DNA of 5,337 nucleotides from CAYYJM01 sp964471755 (lineage in GTDB: Bacteria > Planctomycetota > Planctomycetia > Gemmatales > Gemmataceae), in contig CAYYJM010000362.1 in the NCBI GenBank assembly GCA_964471755.1, forward strand, positions 1 to 5,337, in the 5' to 3' direction. Shown one piece after another: positions 1-5,337 of this stretch. The position numbers and the translations under genes are program-made. Under the pieces are notes generated by a model. It did no database searches. It had not been told where the DNA came from and worked only from the letters and a program-made list of their open reading frames with translations. Position 1 is the first letter of the stretch. Each line of letters starts with the position of its first letter.

Positions 1-107
1 ACAATGTCGTTGGAGCGATTACGCCCCAGCCGGAAGGTCCGGCTGGGATCGAGATCGACCTGATTGGGTGCCGCAAAGCCCAGTTCGAGAATCAGGCTGG
101 CGTGCAT
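1..107 (-). CDS. N-terminus of an FHA-domain protein (partial), possibly a sigma-54-type regulator
   Basis: Thirty-five full codons plus two bases are visible before the gene leaves the window. The protein begins MHASLILELG and reaches FRLGRNRSNDIV at residues 25-36. That is the start of a forkhead-associated (FHA) domain, a phosphothreonine-binding fold, with the conserved Gly28-Arg29 pair and Asn33. The later FHA residues (the SxxH motif) lie outside the window. I chose the ATG at 107 because AGGAG (117-121) sits 9 nt upstream; an in-frame ATG at 116 would leave that site too close. An in-frame TGA at 183-185, the cytochrome stop, closes the frame upstream. In planctomycetes, an FHA domain at the very N-terminus often precedes GAF and sigma-54 activator domains. 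That identity is inference here, because the rest is not visible. It lies 75 nt downstream of the cytochrome gene on the same strand, so cotranscription is possible. Confidence 0.72.
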   Translation of the reverse strand, partial: MHASLILELGFAAPNQVDLDPSRTFRLGRNRSNDI

Positions 108-116
108 GGGCCTCAT

Positions 117-121
117 CTCCT
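117..121 (-). promoter_or_regulatory. Shine-Dalgarno AGGAG that sets the FHA gene start
   Basis: On the minus strand AGGAG lies 9 nt before the ATG at 107 and directly abuts the alternative ATG at 116. The spacing favours the inner ATG. Confidence 0.55.
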
Positions 122-182
122 GGCCGATGGTCTCAATACCGTAACCGGGCGGCCTGCCGATGTCCAGCAAAAAGGCAGCGGG

Positions 183-1583
183 TCACAGCGTCTTGAGGTA
201 TTCGATCACCGCCCGGCGTTCGCCGTCGTCCAGGTGATCGCCGTAGGTGTGGCCGCCGTTGCCACGGCCCGGTTTGCTCGTGTCGTAGATGCGCCGCAGA
301 TCGATCGGAGCCAGCTTGCCCGCCTCGGGCGAGCCGGGCAGCTCGGTGATCTTCCAGCCGAGACGCTGACTGTCGTAGGCGTCGAGGTCCGTGCGGTACG
401 AGCGGGTGAAGACCTTCGGCCGGACCTTCGAGTTGAGGACGTGGTAGACCGTCGGCGACGAGCCGTTGTGGAAGTACGGAGCCGAGGCCCAGATGCCATC
501 CAGCGGCGGAGCCTGGTAGCCGGCCGTGCGTCGAGCCTGGTAGCCGTCACTGAACCAGCCGGGGACCTCCCGCGCGAACCAGCTCTTGTTGTAGTGTTCG
601 CCGAGAGCGATCGGGATGCCGTCGTAGCGCTTGCGATCGGTGCCGATCTCCTCGATCGGAATGATCTTGTTCGGGTAGTTGCCGTTGGGACCGTAGTTGC
701 CGTGGCAGCGGGCACAGTTCGCCTTGAACAGGTCGTGGCCCTGAGCGGCGAGTTTGCCATCGATCGGCAGCGGATACTTTGGTGCCTCCAGGCTCAGGAT
801 GTACGCCCGGATGTCGGCGAACTCCGGCTCGACCTTCTTGAACACCTCGGGGCCGTTGAACGGGCTCATCATGAACTGCATCAGCGAACGAACGGAGCGC
901 TGGTCTGCCTCGCCGGTCAGGTACATGCTCTTCTTCTTCTTGAGCAGCCACCAGGCGGGCGTGTCCTCGCACATGTCGTCATGCAGGCCGAAGTTGATCC
1001 AGTTCGTCCGGACGCTCAGGTCCGGATTGCGCAGGCCGAGCAGGAAGACCGACATCGTCCCGGCCTCGGTGGTGCCGCGAACGTTGCAGGTGACGAATCG
1101 CTGTCGGGCCTTGAGACCCGAGGCGGCGAGCATCTCGGTGAGAAAACTCTCGAAATCCAGCGCGGTGTTGCCCAGACCGATGCAAGGCTGGCCGGCGATC
1201 GAGCTGCCATGACAGATCAGACAGTTCTGCGCGATGCCCTGGCCGAAGCCGAGCAGGAAGGTGCCCGCGCTGAGGCCCATCGGCAGCCCCTGGTTCTCGA
1301 ACGGAGCCGGGTGCAGACCGTAGCGTTCGCGGAACAGGCGGTCGTAGTCCCGGGCGGCAGGTTTCTCGGTCAGGCCCCACTGTTTCCAGACGTTGTCGTA
1401 GGCCGAGCGGGGCAGCGTGGCCTGGACGTAGTTGGTGTGCAGGAGGTGCTGACGCCCGCGCTCGATGGACGGCGTGCGCGGCTCAACCTCGCCGGCCGGT
1501 GCCGGGCTCTGAGACGCACAGATGATCGCAAGGGCCATCGCCCCGAGCCCGAACAGGACCATCGTACGCAATGCCTGCCGCAT
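183..1583 (-). CDS. Secreted di-haem c-type cytochrome (peroxidase/MauG/RoxA-like superfamily)
   Basis: A 466-residue protein with a Sec signal peptide: basic start (MRQALR), hydrophobic core at about 8-22, and likely cleavage near the APA at 28-30. It should therefore act in the periplasm or at the cell surface. Two haem c attachment motifs are visible, CLICH (121-125) and CARCH (290-294), 169 residues apart. The stretch 359-383 (PPLDGIW, then APYFHNG and PTVYHVL) matches the conserved C-domain segment of di-haem cytochrome c peroxidases, MauG and RoxA-like proteins. The expected role is electron transfer or oxidation of an extracytoplasmic substrate; the substrate cannot be read from the sequence. 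Three further cysteines (134, 166, 205) lie outside haem motifs. The start is well supported: GGGAGGAG at 1591-1598 lies 7 nt upstream of the ATG. It is transcribed away from the GNAT-like gene. A sequence unlike RoxA in detail, or peroxidase activity, remains possible. Confidence 0.88.
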   Translation of the reverse strand: MRQALRTMVLFGLGAMALAIICASQSPAPAGEVEPRTPSIERGRQHLLHTNYVQATLPRSAYDNVWKQWGLTEKPAARDYDRLFRERYGLHPAPFENQGLPMGLSAGTFLLGFGQGIAQNCLICHGSSIAGQPCIGLGNTALDFESFLTEMLAASGLKARQRFVTCNVRGTTEAGTMSVFLLGLRNPDLSVRTNWINFGLHDDMCEDTPAWWLLKKKKSMYLTGEADQRSVRSLMQFMMSPFNGPEVFKKVEPEFADIRAYILSLEAPKYPLPIDGKLAAQGHDLFKANCARCHGNYGPNGNYPNKIIPIEEIGTDRKRYDGIPIALGEHYNKSWFAREVPGWFSDGYQARRTAGYQAPPLDGIWASAPYFHNGSSPTVYHVLNSKVRPKVFTRSYRTDLDAYDSQRLGWKITELPGSPEAGKLAPIDLRRIYDTSKPGRGNGGHTYGDHLDDGERRAVIEYLKTL

Positions 1584-1590
1584 GTCACCC

Positions 1591-1598
1591 CTCCTCCC
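1591..1598 (-). promoter_or_regulatory. Strong Shine-Dalgarno (GGGAGGAG) of the cytochrome gene
   Basis: The minus strand reads GGGAGGAG followed by 7 nt and then ATG. It is the strongest ribosome binding site in the window; the plus-strand genes have weak ones or none. Confidence 0.75.
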
Positions 1599-1617
1599 GT
1601 GGCCGGGCCTCTCTGAG

Positions 1618-1634
1618 ATTGTAGGAGGCCTCCT
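1618..1634 (-). promoter_or_regulatory. 12-bp palindrome abutting a TACAAT -10-like box upstream of the cytochrome gene
   Basis: Positions 1623-1634 form the perfect palindrome AGGAGGCCTCCT. On the minus strand it runs directly into TACAAT (1623 down to 1618), a 5/6 match to the -10 consensus that would give a leader of roughly 27 nt. The hexamer 17 nt further upstream (CCTGCG) does not resemble a -35 box, so a factor-dependent promoter or chance are both possible. A repressor or activator bound at the palindrome would cover the promoter spacer. Confidence 0.3.
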
Positions 1635-1712
1635 CGACGCCGCAGGGTAATCCGTGCTAGTTTAACTCTACTCGAACCTGCTCCCGATTGCACCACTAGC
1701 CAGGGAATCGGT

Positions 1713-2660
1713 ATGAACCTCCGCATCTTCCAGCCCGGTGACGACGTCGCGCAGCTGGTCATCTACAACACGGCGGCCGCGCAGTTACCGCACTTCAAGC
1801 CGGCAACGCTGGACGAGATCCGGCGGCGCTGCGCAGCCAGTGACTTCGACCCGGCCACCCGACTGTACGCCATCGAGGCCGGCCAGCCGGTCGCCTATGC
1901 CACCTTCGCCGACAGCGGCCGGATCGGCTATCCGTGGTGCCTGCCCGGTCACGAGGCGGCCGCCGAGCCGCTCCTGGCCGCCGTCCTGGACGCCCTGCGA
2001 ACGCGCGGCCTGACCACCGCCTGGACGGCCTATCGCGGCGACTGGCAACCGGTCGGCGAATTCCTCACCGCACACGGCTTTCGCGTGGCTCGCCGGATGC
2101 TCAACTACGTTCTCGACCTGGTCGAGATGCCGACGCCGGCTGCCTCGGGCCGGCGGGCCATTTCGCCGCTGCGGCCGGACGACCTGCCGGAGTTGCTCTC
2201 CTGGTGTCCGGGTCTGCTCCGGGTTTCAACCCCGGCGGCGCTGGAAGGTTACCTGTTTCACAATCCGTACTTCTCGCCCGAGAGCCTCTTTGCCCTGCGC
2301 GACGGAGACGGGCGTGCGGTCGCGGCGGCGATCCTGATCGTCGATTCGCGCTACGCCGACCCGAAGAAGGTCGATGCCCAGATGCCCTGCTTCCGCCTGG
2401 GTGCCTGGGGCACCGAGGGCCTGACGCACAAGCGGATCAACGGTCTGATCTCGATTCTGGTGCCGCCAACGGGACCAGGTCGGGAGTCGGGCCAGCAACA
2501 GGCCCTGGATCTGCTCACAACCGCGGCGGTGCGTCTGGCCGACACGGACATCTCCACCCTGGCCGCCCAGGTGAGCGACGATCAGGAACACCTGGCTCGC
2601 TTCTATCGCAGCTACTTCAGGGCCCAGGGGAGTTTCCCGATCTACCAGCGCGAGCTATAA
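1713..2660 (+). CDS. GNAT-like protein, probably two acetyltransferase folds in tandem
   Basis: A 315-residue soluble protein. The first half fits a GNAT fold. It has an opening strand (MNLRIFQPGDD), a YAIEAGQPVAYATF strand pair at 52-65 resembling GNAT strands, a helix rich in Leu and Ala after YPWC (73-100), and FLTAHGFRVARRML (117-130), which looks like the GNAT motif B end with its Gly-Phe. The second half starts near 148 with ISPLRPDDLPEL, a typical GNAT domain opening, and has strands at 191-211 and 241-250. The acetyl-CoA pyrophosphate loop (R/QxxGxG/A) is not recognisable in either half; in the first, PGHEAAAEPL stands in its place. It may be a diverged enzyme or a non-catalytic relative. 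AGGGA at 1702-1706, 6 nt before ATG, supports the start. It is the first gene of the plus-strand group, divergent from the cytochrome. The substrate is unknown. Confidence 0.68.
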   Translation: MNLRIFQPGDDVAQLVIYNTAAAQLPHFKPATLDEIRRRCAASDFDPATRLYAIEAGQPVAYATFADSGRIGYPWCLPGHEAAAEPLLAAVLDALRTRGLTTAWTAYRGDWQPVGEFLTAHGFRVARRMLNYVLDLVEMPTPAASGRRAISPLRPDDLPELLSWCPGLLRVSTPAALEGYLFHNPYFSPESLFALRDGDGRAVAAAILIVDSRYADPKKVDAQMPCFRLGAWGTEGLTHKRINGLISILVPPTGPGRESGQQQALDLLTTAAVRLADTDISTLAAQVSDDQEHLARFYRSYFRAQGSFPIYQREL

Positions 2661-2704
2661 AGAAGGCGAACAGCCGGCATCCGCGCCACCCTTGAGACGG
2701 CCTC

Positions 2705-3541
2705 ATGATCGACTCGCATCTGCACGTCGTTCCGCCACGGCTGCCCGGCGTCGGCAACCTGAGCCGTCAACTGCTGCTGCCGCCGGCCGAGCTGGCCGAC
2801 GTACTCTGTCGCGAGATGCGGGCCGCCGACGTCCACGCCGTCCTGGCCATGGGCTGCTTCAACAACCTGCCCGACGATCCGCTCGGCATCCACTCCACGC
2901 TGGCCATCGCCGAGTGGGTGCCGGGCCTGCACGCCATCGGCGTCATGGACCCGAAGCCGAGCCATCCCGACCACTTCCATCACGTCGATCAGGTGCTGGC
3001 CACGGGCAAGGTGCGCGCCTTGAAGGGCTATCTCGGCTACCTGCACTATCCGCCGGACCATGCCGGCTATCGGCCCTACTACGAGCTGGCGGAGCGCTAC
3101 CACATCCCGGTCGTCTTCCACACCGGCGACACCTACTCCGCGTACGCCAAGTTGCGCTTCGCGCACCCGCTCCTGGTCGATGACGTGGCCGTCGATTTTC
3201 CGCGGGTCGAGTTCGTCCTGGCTCACGTCGGCAACCCGTGGATGCTGGACGCCGCCCAGGTCGTCTACAAGAATCTGAACGTCTCGGTGGACCTGTCCGG
3301 CCTCGTGATCGGCGACGCGACCGTCTTCGACGATCCGACCCGTCGAGACATGCTCGACGAGGTCAAGGCGAACCTGAGCCGGGCCTTCCGTTATGCCGAG
3401 CGGCCCAATCGCTTCGTCTTCGGCTCCGACTGGCCGCTGATTCCGATCGCTCCCTACCGGGACTTCATTGCCTCGGCCATCCCGGAGGTATACCACGATC
3501 TGATCTTCGAGGAGAACGCCCAGCGGTTGTTCAAGATCTGA
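2705..3541 (+). CDS. Amidohydrolase-2 family metal-dependent hydrolase (TIM barrel)
   Basis: A 278-residue cytosolic protein with no signal peptide. The expected metal ligands of the amidohydrolase superfamily are in order: DSHLH at 3-7 (His5, His7), His139 in VVFHTGD, His174 in VLAHVGNPW, and Asp242 in FVFGSDWPL. Lys107 sits in KVRALKGYLGY on a barrel strand, where related enzymes sometimes carry a metal-bridging lysine. The C-terminus EENAQRLFKI is the family's usual ending (ENAxRLF). The family hydrolyses amide or ester bonds or decarboxylates aromatic acids; nothing here fixes the substrate. The length is normal for the compact members. The ATG is placed by MIDSHLH, the usual start in this family, although no good Shine-Dalgarno precedes it. 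It begins 44 nt after the GNAT-like gene, probably in the same transcript, and two in-frame TGA codons (3539 and 3548) follow it. Confidence 0.9.
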   Translation: MIDSHLHVVPPRLPGVGNLSRQLLLPPAELADVLCREMRAADVHAVLAMGCFNNLPDDPLGIHSTLAIAEWVPGLHAIGVMDPKPSHPDHFHHVDQVLATGKVRALKGYLGYLHYPPDHAGYRPYYELAERYHIPVVFHTGDTYSAYAKLRFAHPLLVDDVAVDFPRVEFVLAHVGNPWMLDAAQVVYKNLNVSVDLSGLVIGDATVFDDPTRRDMLDEVKANLSRAFRYAERPNRFVFGSDWPLIPIAPYRDFIASAIPEVYHDLIFEENAQRLFKI

Positions 3542-3562
3542 CTCCGGTGAACAGGTGCAGGC

Positions 3563-3943
3563 ATGGGAATGACACGGACCGTCCGCTACTCCGCCGCTCC
3601 GCCCGCGTGGGCCGACATCGCCCGGACGCTGGGCGACCAGGGCTACGCGGTGCAGATACGCATGATCAACGGCGAGCTGGCCTTTCCCGACGAGGTGCCG
3701 TCGGAGCCGTGGCAAGAGCTGCGTCTCGGCACGCCTGCCGGCATGGTGACGCTGCGGCGCGGCCCGAATCGGATCGAGTGCGTCGTCTGGGGCAACGCCG
3801 ACGCGGGCCTGCTCCAGGCGTGGAACGGCCTGGCCTGGGCGTGTGCCGTCGCTGGAGAGGGCGTGATCGAGACGGACACCGGGCCCCGGACACCGGTCGA
3901 GTTTCGCCAGACGGCCGATCTTCCCGACGCCCTGCGTGGCTGA
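3563..3943 (+). CDS. Unknown 126-residue protein next to an ECF sigma gene
   Basis: I do not recognise this family. The protein is small, soluble and without a signal peptide or membrane segment. It looks like a mixed alpha/beta domain: a predicted helix at about 14-27, strands near 28-35 and 61-66 (MVTLRR), then RIECVVWG (70-77), an Ala/Leu/Trp-rich helix at 80-97 (LLQAWNGLAWACAVAG) and a strand near 100-104. It has four tryptophans and two cysteines (73, 94), with no zinc-type motif and no catalytic signature. AGGTG (3553-3557) lies 5 nt before the ATG; a second ATG at 3569 is the alternative start. It lies 21 nt after the amidohydrolase gene and ends 6 nt before the sigma gene in the same frame. 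That position would suit a regulator or partner of the sigma factor, but this is inference from neighbourhood only. Codon use is as GC-rich as in its neighbours, which supports real coding. Confidence 0.7.
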   Translation: MGMTRTVRYSAAPPAWADIARTLGDQGYAVQIRMINGELAFPDEVPSEPWQELRLGTPAGMVTLRRGPNRIECVVWGNADAGLLQAWNGLAWACAVAGEGVIETDTGPRTPVEFRQTADLPDALRG

Positions 3944-3949
3944 CCTGAC

Positions 3950-4483
3950 ATGCTCACCGAGGATCAGCGCCGCGATCTGGACGCCTGGTGCCGGCAGGTC
4001 GCCGCGCGGGCGCTGGCCTACGCTCGTTCGCTGCTGCGCGATCCGCTCGTCGCCGAGGACGTGGTGCAGGATTGCTTCTACCGCCTGCTGTGCCATGCCG
4101 ACGAGTACGACCTGATCCGCGATGGCGTCAAGCTCCTCTTCCGGGCCATCTCGAATCGGTGCATCAACGAGGTGACGCGTCGGCGGAATCTCCTCAGCCT
4201 GGAGATCCCCGACGGCGAAGGGAGCCGTGATTCCGTCCATGCCGACCCGACCTGTCCCCTGCCCGAGCAGGTGGCCATGCGGAACGAGTTGGAGGCGGCC
4301 ATCGGCGTGGCCCTGGCTGAGTTGCCCGAGATGCAGCGTGCCGCCCTGGAGCTGGCGGCTCTGGGTCAGGGGAAGGCCGAGATCGCCGAGATTCTCGAGG
4401 TGACGCCGAGCCATGCCGGCGTGCTGGTCCATCGCGCCCGGAAGGCCCTGATGGAACGTCTGGGCCACCAGGTCGAGCGATGA
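3950..4483 (+). CDS. ECF-type sigma-70 family RNA polymerase sigma factor
   Basis: A 177-residue protein with only the two domains of an extracytoplasmic function sigma factor. Region 2 spans about 16-80: AYARSLLRDPLVAEDVVQDCFYRLL (24-47, regions 2.1-2.2) binds core polymerase, and LLFRAISNRCINEVTRRR (62-79, regions 2.3-2.4) reads and melts the -10. A linker of about 30 residues follows. Region 4 spans about 112-170, with ALAELPEMQRAALEL, then the helix-turn-helix KAEIAEILEVTPSHAGVLVHRARKAL (142-167) that reads the -35. The length is normal for a minimal ECF factor. There is no Shine-Dalgarno; the ATG comes 6 nt after the TGA of the preceding gene, so translation probably depends on reinitiation. 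The in-frame TGA at 3941 makes this ATG the first possible start. No anti-sigma gene flanks it: lysS lies downstream and a soluble unknown protein upstream. Its regulation is thus unexplained. Confidence 0.92.
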   Translation: MLTEDQRRDLDAWCRQVAARALAYARSLLRDPLVAEDVVQDCFYRLLCHADEYDLIRDGVKLLFRAISNRCINEVTRRRNLLSLEIPDGEGSRDSVHADPTCPLPEQVAMRNELEAAIGVALAELPEMQRAALELAALGQGKAEIAEILEVTPSHAGVLVHRARKALMERLGHQVER

Positions 4484-4523
4484 GGGTTGGCTGGATTCCG
4501 CGCGCATCGTGCGACCGGGTACA

Positions 4524-4550
4524 TCCCCGTGGTGGCCGCCACCACGGGGA
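4524..4550. terminator. Strong hairpin after the sigma gene: 12-bp stem, 3-nt loop
   Basis: The left arm TCCCCGTGGTGG (4524-4535) and right arm CCACCACGGGGA (4539-4550) pair perfectly around the loop CCG. It starts 41 nt after the sigma-factor stop and ends 24 nt before the lysS -35 box, as expected for a terminator between two transcripts. A small second hairpin (CGCTC 4551-4555 with GAGCG 4563-4567) follows at once. No run of T follows, so it is not a canonical intrinsic terminator on either strand. It could instead be a dispersed palindromic repeat, an RNA-stabilising 3' end or a protein-binding site. Confidence 0.5.
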
Positions 4551-4573
4551 CGCTCTCCCTCGGAGCGCTGCGA

Positions 4574-4602
4574 TTGACCCCTTTCCCGAGGATGGCTAGA
4601 AT
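4574..4602 (+). promoter_or_regulatory. Sigma-70 promoter of lysS
   Basis: TTGACC (4574-4579) and TAGAAT (4597-4602) each match the housekeeping consensus at 5 of 6 positions with the optimal 17-nt spacer. Transcription should begin near 4609, giving a leader of roughly 48 nt before the lysS GTG. No attenuator or riboswitch structure is evident in that leader. Confidence 0.7.
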
Positions 4603-4656
4603 TCCTCTCACCTCCGTGATCGACACCCCGACCGGACTTCCAGCCGAGAAACCAGC

Positions 4657-5337
4657 GTGGCCGAGACATCCGAACACGAACAGAGCCGATTAGCCAAGCT
4701 GCAAGCCTTGCAGTCCCTGGGCATCGATCCGTGGGGCCAACGCTTCGACGGGCACCAGCCCATCGCCGAGGTTCGCGCCCTGCCAATCGATCCCACGCAA
4801 CCGGCCCCGGTGAAAATCGCCGGCCGGGTCATCCTCCGGCGCGACATGGGCAAGGTCCACTTCCTGCAAGTGCAGGACTGGACCGGCGTCGTCCAGGTCA
4901 TGTTCGGCCAGAAGCAGATCGGCGACCTCGGCTGGCAGGTCGCCCAGCAGATCGATCTCGGCGACCTCATCGGTGTCGAGGGCACCTTTGGCAAGACACG
5001 CACCAACGAGCTGACCGTCTTCGCCTCGTCGTTGACGTACCTGACGAAGTCACTCCAGCCGCACCCGGACAAGCACGCCGGCATGCAGGACGTCGAGTTC
5101 CGCCTCCGACACCGCTACCTCGACCTGATCTACAATGAGGAGACGCTGACACGGGCTCGTCAGCGCATCCTGCTGCTGCGGACGCTCCGCGAATACCTCA
5201 ACGCTCAGGGCTACTGGGAGGTCGAGACGCCGACGTTGCATGCCATCGCCGGCGGAGCTGCGGCCCGGCCGTTCGTCACGCATCACAACGCCCTGGACAT
5301 CGATCTGTACCTGCGGATCGCCCTGGAACTGCATCTG
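4657..5337 (+). CDS. lysS: Lysyl-tRNA synthetase, class II (partial, 3' end beyond the window)
   Basis: The enzyme charges tRNA-Lys with lysine in the cytoplasm. The first 227 residues are visible. Residues 1-50 form the N-terminal helix region (KLQALQSLGIDPWGQRFDG). Residues about 53-130 form the OB-fold anticodon-binding domain: VKIAGRVILRRDMGKVHFLQVQD and then VVQVMFG, matching the LysS pattern. FRLRHRYLDLIYN (148-160) is the typical LysS link into the catalytic domain. EYLNAQGYWEVETPTL (179-194) is class II motif 1 with its invariant proline, followed by GGAAARPFVTHHNALDIDLYLRIALELHL, which is diagnostic of LysS. Motifs 2 and 3 lie outside. The start is GTG: the frame is open back to a TAG at 4597 and contains no ATG, GTG or TTG before 4657. 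The Shine-Dalgarno is weak (GAGAA at 4646-4650). It has its own promoter and is separated from the sigma gene by a hairpin, so it is a separate transcription unit. Confidence 0.95.
   Translation, partial: MAETSEHEQSRLAKLQALQSLGIDPWGQRFDGHQPIAEVRALPIDPTQPAPVKIAGRVILRRDMGKVHFLQVQDWTGVVQVMFGQKQIGDLGWQVAQQIDLGDLIGVEGTFGKTRTNELTVFASSLTYLTKSLQPHPDKHAGMQDVEFRLRHRYLDLIYNEETLTRARQRILLLRTLREYLNAQGYWEVETPTLHAIAGGAAARPFVTHHNALDIDLYLRIALELHL

Noticed and set aside
915..945. A short repeat of TTC/CTT triplets as a simple-sequence repeat
   Set aside because: It only encodes four lysines in a row in the cytochrome and is too short to be a meaningful repeat.
1515..1530. A lipoprotein signal (cysteine near residue 22) in the cytochrome
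   Set aside because: The residues before Cys22 are Ala-Ile-Ile; the -1 position should be Gly, Ala or Ser. A normal type I signal peptide fits better.
102..1616. A 504-codon plus-strand frame opposite the cytochrome gene
   Set aside because: It is rich in Val, Arg and Ala with no domain. The minus strand has a signal peptide, two CxxCH motifs and a strong Shine-Dalgarno.
2656..2661. TATAAA at the GNAT-like stop codon as a -10 box for the amidohydrolase
   Set aside because: The hexamer 17 nt upstream is TTTCCC, a poor -35, and the box includes the TAA stop. It is insufficient without other evidence.
1934..2695. A 253-codon plus-strand frame overlapping the GNAT-like gene
   Set aside because: It is an Arg/Gly/Pro-rich shifted reading of the same DNA with no motif.
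4487..4693. A 68-codon frame in the sigma-lysS gap
   Set aside because: It needs a TTG start, runs across the hairpin and the lysS promoter, has no Shine-Dalgarno and overlaps the lysS start.
2642..4786. A 714-codon open frame on the minus strand opposite four plus-strand genes
   Set aside because: Its product is low-complexity and has no recognisable domain, while the plus strand carries clear amidohydrolase, ECF sigma and LysS motifs. Such antisense frames are common in GC-rich DNA.

Overview
The window is GC-rich, densely coded bacterial DNA. It probably comes from a planctomycete, possibly in or near the Gemmataceae. I infer this from gene style alone: a secreted di-haem c-type cytochrome, an FHA-domain start typical of planctomycete regulators, a stand-alone ECF sigma factor and a GC-rich class II lysyl-tRNA synthetase. 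No rRNA, tRNA, CRISPR array, insertion sequence or phage gene is visible, and no stretch over 300 bases lacks a gene.

Left part (1-1583, minus strand): a secreted di-haem cytochrome c (183-1583) is followed 75 nt downstream on the same strand by the first 36 codons of an FHA-domain protein, cut by the window edge. Middle (1584-1712): a 129-nt divergent spacer holds a strong Shine-Dalgarno for the cytochrome and a 12-bp perfect palindrome next to a TACAAT box.

Centre (1713-4483, plus strand): four closely packed genes run in one direction: a GNAT-like protein, an amidohydrolase-2 family metal-dependent hydrolase, a 126-residue unknown protein and an ECF sigma factor. Gaps are 44, 21 and 6 nt, which suggests one transcript. 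The unknown gene and the sigma gene share a reading frame, separated only by one TGA and two sense codons.

Right part (4484-5337): a 12-bp-stem hairpin probably closes the sigma-factor operon. A near-consensus sigma-70 promoter (TTGACC, 17 nt, TAGAAT) then drives lysS, which starts at GTG 4657 and runs off the window after 227 codons.

I do not see a clear new defence or biosynthetic system. The best leads are the unknown protein coupled to the ECF sigma factor, the absence of an anti-sigma gene on either side of that sigma gene, and the strong intergenic hairpin.
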